A stretch of 6,925 nucleotides of DNA from Anaerolineaceae bacterium UBA1363 (GTDB lineage Bacteria; Chloroflexota; Anaerolineae; Anaerolineales; Anaerolineaceae), in the NCBI GenBank assembly GCA_002306055.1, contig DBRR01000034.1, forward strand, positions 1 to 6,925, read 5' to 3'. Positions 1 through 4,612 of the stretch are shown here, in pieces. The position numbers and the translations under genes are program-made. The first letter of the stretch is position 1, and each line of letters begins with the position of its first letter. The notes under the pieces were generated by a model. The model made no database searches and was not told the origin of the DNA. It saw only the letters and a program-made list of their open reading frames with translations.

Positions 1-57
1 CCATTTCAGGGTGACTGACTACTACCTAATAATGTGTGAAAAACGCATCCAGGATAA

Positions 58-300
58 TTAATGGATTCGAGATAAGGAAGGGTCCCCCTTTTCATTTCGT
101 TCTTGCCATACATCCGGGTCATAATCAATTTCGAAAGCATCAAAGGAAGCCGCAGGCGCTTTGAATGTCATTAAGCTATTTACTGTAACTGTGACAGTTG
201 GGGCGTTCTCGGTTACGTTACTTTTCCCGGCTGGATTGATGGCACAAGATGATAGCATTATTAATGCTACCAGGTTGAACAAAAATAAGTTCTTATTCAT
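58..300 (-). CDS. Small predicted lipoprotein, possibly truncated by a frameshift
   Basis: An 80-residue protein with a clear lipoprotein signal: a short charged N-terminus (MNKN), a hydrophobic stretch at about residues 5-16, and lipobox L16-S17-S18-C19, so Cys19 would be lipidated and the mature protein anchored to the outer face of the membrane. The mature part is only about 60 residues: a Thr/Val-rich linker (about 33-43) and an acidic segment around FEIDYDPDVW (about 56-65). I do not recognise a family with certainty. The ATG start is supported by a GGAAGG Shine-Dalgarno about 8 bases upstream. It also overlaps (ATGA) the stop of a small upstream frame at 297-398. Codon use is AT-richer than in the housekeeping genes to the right, fitting an accessory gene. 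Directly after its stop, the +1 frame continues with a plausible NYPGCVFH segment, so the gene may be a frameshifted version of a longer one. The signal peptide is fairly certain; the function is unknown. Confidence 0.62.
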   Translation of the reverse strand: MNKNLFLFNLVALIMLSSCAINPAGKSNVTENAPTVTVTVNSLMTFKAPAASFDAFEIDYDPDVWQERNEKGDPSLSRIH

Positions 301-398
301 TCAGAATAACCTTCCATTTCCACTTCTAATATACCGCAGATGATACTTTCGTTCCATGTAGATTTATAGATTGCGGGTGCCTGTTGATTCACTTGCAT
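297..398 (-). CDS. Tiny ORF (33 aa) coupled to the lipoprotein gene; possibly the 3' remnant of a truncated gene
   Basis: A 33-codon ATG frame (MQVNQQAPAIYKSTWNES..., ending EVEMEGYSE) whose TGA overlaps the lipoprotein ATG as ATGA, the usual arrangement of translationally coupled bacterial genes. The Shine-Dalgarno of the lipoprotein lies inside its last codons. The same frame is open further upstream to GTG codons at 470 and 467, but that part overlaps the transposase fossil. The likeliest reading is therefore the C-terminal end of an older gene whose front was lost at the insertion sequence, not an intact small protein. No domain is recognisable, and no good ribosome site precedes the ATG. 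It could be chance: a random frame of this length is not rare. Confidence 0.3.
   Translation of the reverse strand: MQVNQQAPAIYKSTWNESIICGILEVEMEGYSE
328..333 (-). promoter_or_regulatory. Possible -10 element upstream of the lipoprotein gene
   Basis: On the minus strand this reads TATATT (5 of 6 matches to TATAAT), 27 bases upstream of the lipoprotein ATG. No good -35 is found at the right distance (TGGAAC at 17 bases is poor). Weak evidence: AT-rich sequence gives such matches by chance. Confidence 0.22.
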
Positions 399-463
399 AA
401 CAATATGGCACAACCACCGAGCCGCCAAACCTTTCCATGTGTGAGTATGCTCCAGTATAGAAG

Positions 464-568
464 TCACCACATGTCCGCATACATTCGTTTCAATTGCGCG
501 TTCTCAGCTTCCAGTGCTTTCAAACGTTTCAGTTACGCTTCTTCCAATCCACCATATTTCGTTTTCCA
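464..568 (-). pseudogene. IS3-family transposase OrfA remnant (C-terminal zipper)
   Basis: Read on the minus strand from 568, the translation is WKTKYGGLEEA, a TAA stop, then LKRLKALEAENAQLKRMYAD followed by M-W and TGA. This matches the C-terminal part of IS3-family OrfA proteins, which typically read W(K/R)xKYGG(L/M)E, a short linker, KRLKxLExEN and LK(R/K)(M/L)YADL. Its heptad leucines form the dimerising coiled coil. The internal TAA sits where families often have Gln (CAA), consistent with one C-to-T change. Upstream of Trp the same frame meets a stop within two codons, so the helix-turn-helix half is missing, and no OrfB (DDE catalytic) sequence is visible. In another frame the next 45 or so bases (LEHTHTWKGLAARWL, about 412-456) vaguely resemble the usual OrfA ending (LExxxLKDLIAKKW), suggesting a further frameshift. 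It is a dead fossil that cannot transpose. Confidence 0.72.
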
Positions 569-596
569 TTGTTAACAACAACTCCGGCTGATACCG

Positions 597-706
597 CGGA
601 TGGACCAAGGCCCATCCGTACGGTGGGGGGTCAAGATGCGGGGAGCGAAGCGAGCAGCAGTTGTTCCGTACGGTGGGGGTTTACTCCCACCTCTCCGTTC
701 TCGCCG
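597..706. repeat. Dispersed repeat, copy 1 (with inner duplication)
   Basis: Positions 597-657 match 757-816 with about four substitutions and one base of length difference. Positions 680-706 match 819-845 exactly (27 bases). Between them this copy has 22 extra bases (658-679) that include another CCGTACGGTGGGGG, so part of the unit was duplicated internally. It begins with an inverted repeat, CGGATGG...CCATCCG (597-603 and 612-618), then the 8-base palindrome CCGTACGG, a G-run, and GGGAGCGAAGCGAGC. Confidence 0.75.
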
Positions 707-751
707 GTCTCCTGACCGTGCGAGGATTTGGACCGCCAGGTCTCCGACCTT

Positions 752-778
752 AAAAACGGATGGACTAAAGCCCATCCG
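752..778 (-). terminator. Terminator-like hairpin formed by repeat copy 2
   Basis: On the minus strand the repeat folds as CGGATGGGC-TTTA-GTCCATCCG, a 9-bp stem with one G-T pair and a tetraloop, followed at once by TTTTT (756-752). This is a good intrinsic terminator shape and could stop transcripts running leftward toward the transposase fossil and lipoprotein. Copy 1 has the same stem but no T-run, so the terminator property belongs to this copy alone. No gene visibly ends here. Confidence 0.45.
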
Positions 779-845
779 TACGGTGGGGGTCATGATGCTG
801 GGAGCGAAGCGAGCAGAATTTACTCCCACCTCTCCGTTCTCGCCG
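757..845. repeat. Dispersed repeat, copy 2
   Basis: Second copy of the 597-706 unit, in the same orientation and without the inner duplication: hairpin CGGATGG...CCATCCG (757-763 and 772-778), palindrome CCGTACGG (776-783), GGGAGCGAAGCGAGC (800-814), then the 27-base block 819-845. The copies differ by scattered point changes, so the duplication is not recent. Confidence 0.75.
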
Positions 846-900
846 TTCCCAGGGGAGAGGCTTCGCACTCAGGAGACTTTGCAAGAACAAGGAAATCTTC

Positions 901-959
901 GGTCAATCACGTGTGCTCGTAAGGCATTGAGGAGACCATTGGTCAATCACGTGTGCTCG
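901..959. repeat. 19-base perfect direct repeat, period 40
   Basis: GGTCAATCACGTGTGCTCG occurs at 901-919 and again, identical, at 941-959, 40 bases apart, so equivalent bases lie about four helical turns apart. Each copy contains the CACGTG palindrome. Copy 2 runs straight into the hairpin CGGTC-AGGA-GACCG (958-971). Only two copies are present, and the intervening sequences differ. Confidence 0.7.
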
Positions 960-1007
960 GTCAGGAGACCGGCACGATCAATGTACATATTGTCTTAAAC
1001 AAAAAAA

Positions 1008-1079
1008 TGGCGAGGCTGGGATTTGAACCCAGAACCAATGGCTTATGAGTCCACTGCTCCACCGTTGAGCTACCTCGCC
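1008..1079 (-). tRNA. tRNA-Met (anticodon CAT)
   Basis: A 72-base cloverleaf on the minus strand: acceptor GGCGAGG/CCTCGCC, D-arm GCTC-AACGGTG-GAGC, anticodon loop CTCATAA (anticodon CAT), five-base variable loop, T-arm CTGGG-TTCAAAT-CCCAG and discriminator A. CCA is not encoded; seven T residues follow directly (1007-1001) and probably help end the transcript. The G1-C72 pair argues against initiator tRNA, which has an unpaired first position. An elongator Met tRNA is most likely, but a tRNA-Ile2, whose CAT is modified to lysidine, cannot be excluded. The anticodon stem (GTGGA/GCCAT) has an A-G mismatch next to the loop and a G-T pair at the far end, unusual for a functional tRNA. Confidence 0.93.
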
Positions 1080-1092
1080 ACGATGCCCAAGG

Positions 1093-1121
1093 ATATTACC
1101 TGAAATAGGTCAAAAAGTCAA
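1093..1121 (-). promoter_or_regulatory. Sigma-70 type promoter of tRNA-Met
   Basis: On the minus strand: TTGACT (1121-1116), a 17-base spacer, TAATAT (1098-1093). The expected start is near 1086, leaving a leader of about 7 bases before the tRNA 5' end at 1079. Position, spacing and close match to consensus make this convincing. Confidence 0.75.
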
Positions 1122-1190
1122 CCAATTTCCCCGGGAATTCTGTGAGGGGGTGGGCGTTTTTAGGGAGAAAAGTAACTTCTCCCCCTAACC

Positions 1191-1955
1191 CTAATCCTTC
1201 AAGACCAGGCTCACCGGGCAGTGGTCAGAACCCATAATCTCGTCGTGAATTCCAACAGTTTCCACTCGCGGCATTAACTCAGAGCTGACCAAAAAGTAGT
1301 CCAAGCGCCAGCCGACGTTTCGCGGACGGGCATTGGTGCGGTAATCCCACCAAGTGTAGCCGACTTTGTCCGGGTAGAGGGCGCGATAGGCATCGACAAA
1401 ATTGTGCTCAAGGAACTTATCAATCCAGGCGCGTTCCTCAGGTAAGAATCCGGTGTTCTTCTGATTTGACTTCGGATTGGCAAGATCGATCTCGTTGTGA
1501 GCGGTGTTGAAATCCCCGGTGATAATGACTTTCTCGCCCCTGGCATGATGCTGGTCACACAGTTCGAGCAGGCGGGCATAAAAGCCAAGTTTGAAGGGAA
1601 CGCGCTTATTCTCCTGGCCGCCATTGGGGAAATAGATATTGTAAAGGAAGAAATCAGGATATTCCATGCGGATGGTGCGTCCTTCTTCATCATATTCTTC
1701 CATGTCCAGTCCGGTTTTAATCGAAAGCGGTTCCTGTTTAAAGAGGACCGCCGTGCCGCTATACCCCGGGCGCTCGGCGGAGTGCCAAAAGCTTTGATAT
1801 TCCGGGTGTTCAAGGAGCAATTGGGGCACCTGTTCCGGCTTGGCCTTGATCTCTTGCAGACACAGTATATCGGGCTTGACTTCATCCAGCCAGGCGAAAC
1901 CATCCTTGTTGACGACCGCTCGTATTCCGTTGACATTCCAGGTTGTAATTCTCAT
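1191..1955 (-). CDS. xth: Exodeoxyribonuclease III (AP endonuclease, ExoIII/ExoA family)
   Basis: Cytoplasmic base-excision-repair enzyme that cuts the backbone 5' to abasic sites and removes nucleotides from blocked 3' ends. The 254-residue protein is full length and a single endonuclease/exonuclease/phosphatase domain. Family motifs occur in order: WNVNGIRA with N7, LQEIKA with metal-binding E35, YSGTAVL (65-71), YNIYFPNGG with Y105, GDFNTAH with D148 and N150, the WWDYR segment (202-206), WRLDYFLVS with D219, and the C-terminal SDHCPV with the D244-H245 catalytic pair. All expected active-site residues are present. The ATG start begins the conserved MRITTWNVNG sequence and has an AAGG about 8 bases upstream. 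It diverges from the LysM-M23 gene with 44 bases between the start codons. A good extended -10 for it lies inside the start of that neighbour. No clear intrinsic terminator follows it. Confidence 0.96.
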   Translation of the reverse strand: MRITTWNVNGIRAVVNKDGFAWLDEVKPDILCLQEIKAKPEQVPQLLLEHPEYQSFWHSAERPGYSGTAVLFKQEPLSIKTGLDMEEYDEEGRTIRMEYPDFFLYNIYFPNGGQENKRVPFKLGFYARLLELCDQHHARGEKVIITGDFNTAHNEIDLANPKSNQKNTGFLPEERAWIDKFLEHNFVDAYRALYPDKVGYTWWDYRTNARPRNVGWRLDYFLVSSELMPRVETVGIHDEIMGSDHCPVSLVLKD

Positions 1956-1999
1956 TCTGCGCGCCTTTTCAAAGCCTATGGTAAACTAATGATTTGATT

Positions 2000-3421
2000 A
2001 TGGCAGATTATACCAACCTCAGAAAGAGTTTTTTAGCCAGACGTTTTTTGCTCGCTATTCTCTTTTTGATTCCCTTGTTTTTTGGCATAGGTCTGCGCCC
2101 TGCGCAAGCTCAGGCAACCTACCCGGTTTACATTGTAGAATATGGCGACACACTCTCATGGATCGCGCAGCGCTTTGACACCACCCTTGATCAATTGATG
2201 ACACTCAATAATATCCAACCTGACGACGTGCTGCGCCCGGGAGACCGGCTGCAAATACCGAGCCTTGAGGGGATGCAGGGAGTGCTGACGACTGAGTATG
2301 TGACCCTTGGTGCAAGCCTGACCAGCCTGAGCCGGCGCAGTCAGACCGACACCGCAGTCTTGGTAAAAGCCAACCGCCTGACAAGCCCTTCGGAGCTGTT
2401 TATCGGGCGCGAGATCATCATGACCACCCAGGAAAATGGCAGTTACATGACGACCATGCCTGCCATCAAACCCGGGCAGTCCTTTTTGGAAGCCAGCGTC
2501 TTGAGCGGCAAGAACACCTGGCTGCTGGCAGAGATGAACGGTTTGGCAAGCCCAACCATGGGCATGCCGATGGATACTTACTACATGCCCTCCACAGAAG
2601 AAAATGGCAGCAACCTGGCTCTGCCAGGTGTTAAAAGCATTGTTCTGGACAACCTTCCACTCTACCAGGGCGATACCTTCCTGATCGAGGTTGAAAGTGA
2701 TCAACCAGTGACAATCCATGCTGACCTGGCATCCATTCAGCCCACTTTTGTGGACCTGGGAGGTGTGCAAATGGCTTATGGCGGCATTAATGCGCTGACC
2801 GAGCCCGGGGTGTACCCTCTGACAATGACAGTAACTTACCCTGACGGGAGTGAATACCGGTTTGATCAACTGGTGATGATCAGTTCCGGGAATTTTTCGA
2901 TCGACGAACCCCTGCAGGTCGATCCGGAATCCATTGGTACCGAAGAGGAAAAAGCTGAAAATGACAAGTTTAAGAGCGTTATCGCGGCTGTGACCCCAGC
3001 GCAGTATTGGGACGGGCTGTGGTATTCACCAGCCCAGGACGCTGACTGCATCATCTCGCAATTTGGCAGCCGGCGAACCTATAACGACAACCCTGGCCTT
3101 TATTATCATACCGGGCTCGATCTGGGCTACTGCAAAGGGACAGACGTCTACGCGCCAGCCCGGGGAACGGTTGTGGGAGTTTTCCCGGACCAGGTGGTGC
3201 GCGGAAACAGCATCGTGATCGACCACGGTATGGGCGTCTATACAACCTACATGCACCTGAGCGAGATTTTGGTGGAACAAGGCGACATTGTCGAGTCTGG
3301 ACAACTGATTGGAATTATTGGTACGACCGGTCGCTCGACTGGCCCGCACCTGCACTTTGAAGTGGATATCCAGGGTACACCCGTCAATCCCTTGACATGG
3401 CTGCGCCGGGAATTTCCTTAA
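2000..3421 (+). CDS. Secreted LysM-domain M23 peptidoglycan endopeptidase
   Basis: A 473-residue exported zinc metallopeptidase, probably cutting peptide cross-links of peptidoglycan in cell-wall remodelling. Signal peptide: RK-RR followed by a hydrophobic core (about 16-32) and a cleavage site near A37 or A39 (AQAQA). One canonical LysM (about 41-88: VEYGDTLSWIAQRF ... RPGDRLQIP) is followed by two degenerate LysM-like repeats (about 98-143 and 155-197), a beta-rich domain (about 211-297), an acidic linker (about 302-323) and the C-terminal M23 domain (about 345-473). Zinc ligands H370 and D374 (HTGLD) and H452, and the catalytic H419 (MHLS) and H450 (HLHFE), are all present, so it should be active. 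I chose ATG 2000 over an in-frame TTG at 1994; neither has a good Shine-Dalgarno, and no clear promoter was found. The gene ends in a bidirectional terminator. The substrate bond cannot be read from sequence. Confidence 0.93.
   Translation: MADYTNLRKSFLARRFLLAILFLIPLFFGIGLRPAQAQATYPVYIVEYGDTLSWIAQRFDTTLDQLMTLNNIQPDDVLRPGDRLQIPSLEGMQGVLTTEYVTLGASLTSLSRRSQTDTAVLVKANRLTSPSELFIGREIIMTTQENGSYMTTMPAIKPGQSFLEASVLSGKNTWLLAEMNGLASPTMGMPMDTYYMPSTEENGSNLALPGVKSIVLDNLPLYQGDTFLIEVESDQPVTIHADLASIQPTFVDLGGVQMAYGGINALTEPGVYPLTMTVTYPDGSEYRFDQLVMISSGNFSIDEPLQVDPESIGTEEEKAENDKFKSVIAAVTPAQYWDGLWYSPAQDADCIISQFGSRRTYNDNPGLYYHTGLDLGYCKGTDVYAPARGTVVGVFPDQVVRGNSIVIDHGMGVYTTYMHLSEILVEQGDIVESGQLIGIIGTTGRSTGPHLHFEVDIQGTPVNPLTWLRREFP
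2007..2015 (-). promoter_or_regulatory. Extended -10 promoter element for xth
   Basis: On the minus strand: TGGTATAAT, a perfect TATAAT preceded by TG at the extended -10 position. It lies 52-60 bases upstream of the xth ATG and inside the first codons of the divergent peptidase gene. No good -35 is seen 17 bases upstream (AT-rich TAAAAA); extended -10 promoters can do without one. The transcript would have a leader of about 45 bases. Confidence 0.45.
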
Positions 3422-3425
3422 AATA

Positions 3426-3449
3426 AAAAGAGCAAATAATTGCTCTTTT
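3426..3449. terminator. Bidirectional intrinsic terminator
   Basis: A perfect 10-bp stem, AAAAGAGCAA (3426-3435) with TTGCTCTTTT (3440-3449), and a 4-base loop. Because the stem has A-runs on one side and T-runs on the other, it reads as a hairpin plus U-tract on either strand. It lies 5 bases after the peptidase stop and 5 bases after the 3' end of the oppositely oriented tRNA-Leu, so it serves both convergent units. Confidence 0.85.
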
Positions 3450-3453
3450 CCAA

Positions 3454-3535
3454 TGCGCTGAGAGGGAGTTGAACCCTCACGCCTTGCGGCACGTGGCCCT
3501 CAACCACGCCTGTCTGCCAATTCCAGCACCAGCGC
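3454..3535 (-). tRNA. tRNA-Leu (anticodon GAG)
   Basis: An 82-base class II cloverleaf on the minus strand: acceptor GCGCTGG/TCAGCGC (one G-T pair), D-arm CTG with 11-base loop GAATTGGCAGA, anticodon stem CGTGG/CCACG with loop TTGAGGG (anticodon GAG, reading CTC and CTT), a long variable arm TGCC-GCAA-GGCG typical of leucine tRNAs, T-arm GAGGG-TTCAACT-CCCTC and discriminator A73, the leucine identity base. CCA is not encoded. All stems pair well. Confidence 0.96.
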
Positions 3536-3549
3536 AAACGTGAGATTGA

Positions 3550-3577
3550 ATTATACCGGTTCCGCGGTCTTTGTCAA
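3550..3577 (-). promoter_or_regulatory. Consensus sigma-70 promoter of tRNA-Leu
   Basis: On the minus strand: a perfect TTGACA (3577-3572), a 16-base spacer, a perfect TATAAT (3555-3550). The start would fall near 3543, about 8 bases before the tRNA 5' end. The best promoter in the window; it occupies most of the gap upstream of plsX on the other strand. Confidence 0.88.
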
Positions 3578-3607
3578 GAACGCGGAGCCAAGAATCTGAG
3601 GTTTAAG

Positions 3608-4612
3608 TTGAAGAAGACAATTGTTTTGGACGCGATGGGCAGTGATGACCGCCCCTTTCCAGAAGTGGAAGCGGCAGTAACTGCGAGCAAGGATTTGGGG
3701 ATCAACGTCATCCTGGTCGGCGATGAGGTTCAGCTTACCTCTGAACTAAAAAAATTGAACCAGGACCTTGAGGGAGTGCGGGTGGTGCATGCACCAGAGT
3801 GGCTCGAGATGAGCGACCACATCCAGGAAGCCCGCGCCAAGAAGCAAAATACGATGGCTGTCGGAATGCAGTTGGTAAAGGATGGCGAAGCCCAGGCTTT
3901 CGTAACCGCGGGGAATACCGGCATGGCGATGTATTTTGGTAGTAAGATCTTTGGCTTGATCCCGGGCCTGATCCGACCAAGTCTATGTGCCACATTACCC
4001 GTAAAAGGCGGTAGAAGCGTTCTCCTGGATGTTGGTGCCAATGCGGAGTGCAGGCCGGAATTTTTGGTGCAATTTGCACAAATGGGGGCAGTCTTTGCGA
4101 GATTGATGCTCGGAGTGACCGAACCTCGTATTGGTTTGATCGCTAACGGTGAGGAAGAAGGCAAAGGCAATGAACTTGTCAAGGCGACACACCCACTGCT
4201 GAAAGAACAGGTGCCTGGCTTTGTTGGTAATATCGAAGGTAAGGAGCTGTTTGGCGGATCCGTCGACGTGGCGGTAACGGATGGTTTCACAGGGAATGTG
4301 ATGCTCAAGTCAATTGAAGCGGTTGCCAAACTGATCATGAGCACGCTCAAGGATGAATTGATGAACAGCACACGGACCAAGGTAGGCGCATTGCTGGCAA
4401 AACCCGCCTTCAGCAAGGTGCAGCAGATGATGGACCCCGCAGAAATTGGCTCAGCGCCGCTGTTGGGGTTAAATGAGCTGGTGTTTGTGGGACACGGACG
4501 CTCGGACGCAAAAACCATGGTGAGCGCCATAGCCCAAGCAGTGCAGGCGATTGATGCCGACCTATTGCCAGGCTTGAAAAAATCTATCTCGGAAAACGGA
4601 GAGTTAAAATGA
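3608..4612 (+). CDS. plsX: Phosphate acyltransferase PlsX
   Basis: Makes acyl-phosphate from acyl-ACP and inorganic phosphate, the donor for PlsY in bacterial phospholipid synthesis; PlsX is a peripheral enzyme at the inner membrane face. The 334 residues are the normal length. Family motifs in order: IVLDAMGSDD (5-14), TAGNTGM (100-106), LLDVGANAECRPE (139-151), PRIGLIANGEEEGKGNEL (173-190), FVGNIEGKELF (205-215), DVAVTDGFTGNVMLK (220-234) and LLGLNELVFVGHG near the C-terminus. Start: TTG at 3608, chosen because MKKTIVLDAMG is the conserved opening and GAGG stands 6 bases upstream; the next in-frame ATG (codon 10) would remove the first strand. No clear promoter was found in the 72 bases after the tRNA promoter region. 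Its stop overlaps the next gene's start by 4 bases. The frequent partners rpmF, fabH and fabD are not adjacent here. Confidence 0.96.
   Translation: MKKTIVLDAMGSDDRPFPEVEAAVTASKDLGINVILVGDEVQLTSELKKLNQDLEGVRVVHAPEWLEMSDHIQEARAKKQNTMAVGMQLVKDGEAQAFVTAGNTGMAMYFGSKIFGLIPGLIRPSLCATLPVKGGRSVLLDVGANAECRPEFLVQFAQMGAVFARLMLGVTEPRIGLIANGEEEGKGNELVKATHPLLKEQVPGFVGNIEGKELFGGSVDVAVTDGFTGNVMLKSIEAVAKLIMSTLKDELMNSTRTKVGALLAKPAFSKVQQMMDPAEIGSAPLLGLNELVFVGHGRSDAKTMVSAIAQAVQAIDADLLPGLKKSISENGELK

Larger units (their letters stand above)
703..973. repeat. 16-base inverted repeat pair
   Basis: GCCGGTCTCCTGACCG at 703-718 is the exact reverse complement of 958-973. Each arm is also a hairpin by itself (CGGTC, 4-base loop, GACCG). 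The arms bracket repeat copy 2 and both direct repeats, 271 bases in all. The ends do not look like known insertion-sequence termini, and no target-site duplication is obvious. Confidence 0.6.
569..1007. repeat. Gene-free, hairpin-rich repeat region
   Basis: About 440 bases without a believable gene. Frames up to about 130 codons are open on both strands, but they run through repeated palindromic DNA and give low-complexity, Arg/Pro/Ser-rich translations, so I do not call them. The stretch contains two copies of a roughly 90-base repeat (597-706 and 757-845), three copies of a CCGTACGG-containing 14-mer (616, 666, 776), a 19-base direct repeat (901 and 941), a 16-base inverted repeat (703-718 against 958-973) and a small perfect hairpin, AGGTC-TCC-GACCT (738-750). 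It looks like a nest of dispersed intergenic repeats next to an insertion-sequence scar. Confidence 0.6.

Noticed and set aside
297..470. Extension of the small coupled frame to GTG at 470 (57 codons)
   Set aside because: The added part overlaps the transposase remnant in another frame and partly resembles the end of OrfA itself, and there is no ribosome site; only the shorter version is listed, with low confidence.
572..868. 98-codon open frame on the minus strand, and overlapping frames of 64-132 codons on the plus strand (494-998)
   Set aside because: They run through both copies of the repeat and the hairpins, are open on both strands at once, have Arg/Pro/Ser-rich composition and no recognisable domain; best explained as open frames in GC-rich repeats.
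597..959. CRISPR array
   Set aside because: Repeat units are unequal in length, imperfect and at most two or three; no regular spacer size and no cas genes.
1160..1188. Inverted repeat TTAGGGAGAA / TTCTCCCCCTAA after xth, as a terminator
   Set aside because: It has a 2-base bulge, and in the direction of xth transcription is followed by AAAAACG, not a T-run; not a standard intrinsic terminator.
1930..1958. TTGACA (1930-1935) with CATTCT 17 bases later as a promoter for the peptidase gene
   Set aside because: The -35 is perfect but the -10 is poor and the site lies inside xth coding sequence; not strong enough to call.
1994..1999. TTG start two codons upstream of ATG 2000 for the peptidase
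   Set aside because: No Shine-Dalgarno favours it and the signal peptide is complete from the ATG.
3730..4530. 266-codon frame antisense to plsX, and similar antisense frames within xth, the peptidase, rluB and scpB
   Set aside because: Mirror frames of clearly conserved genes; Ser/Pro/Thr-rich translations without family motifs.
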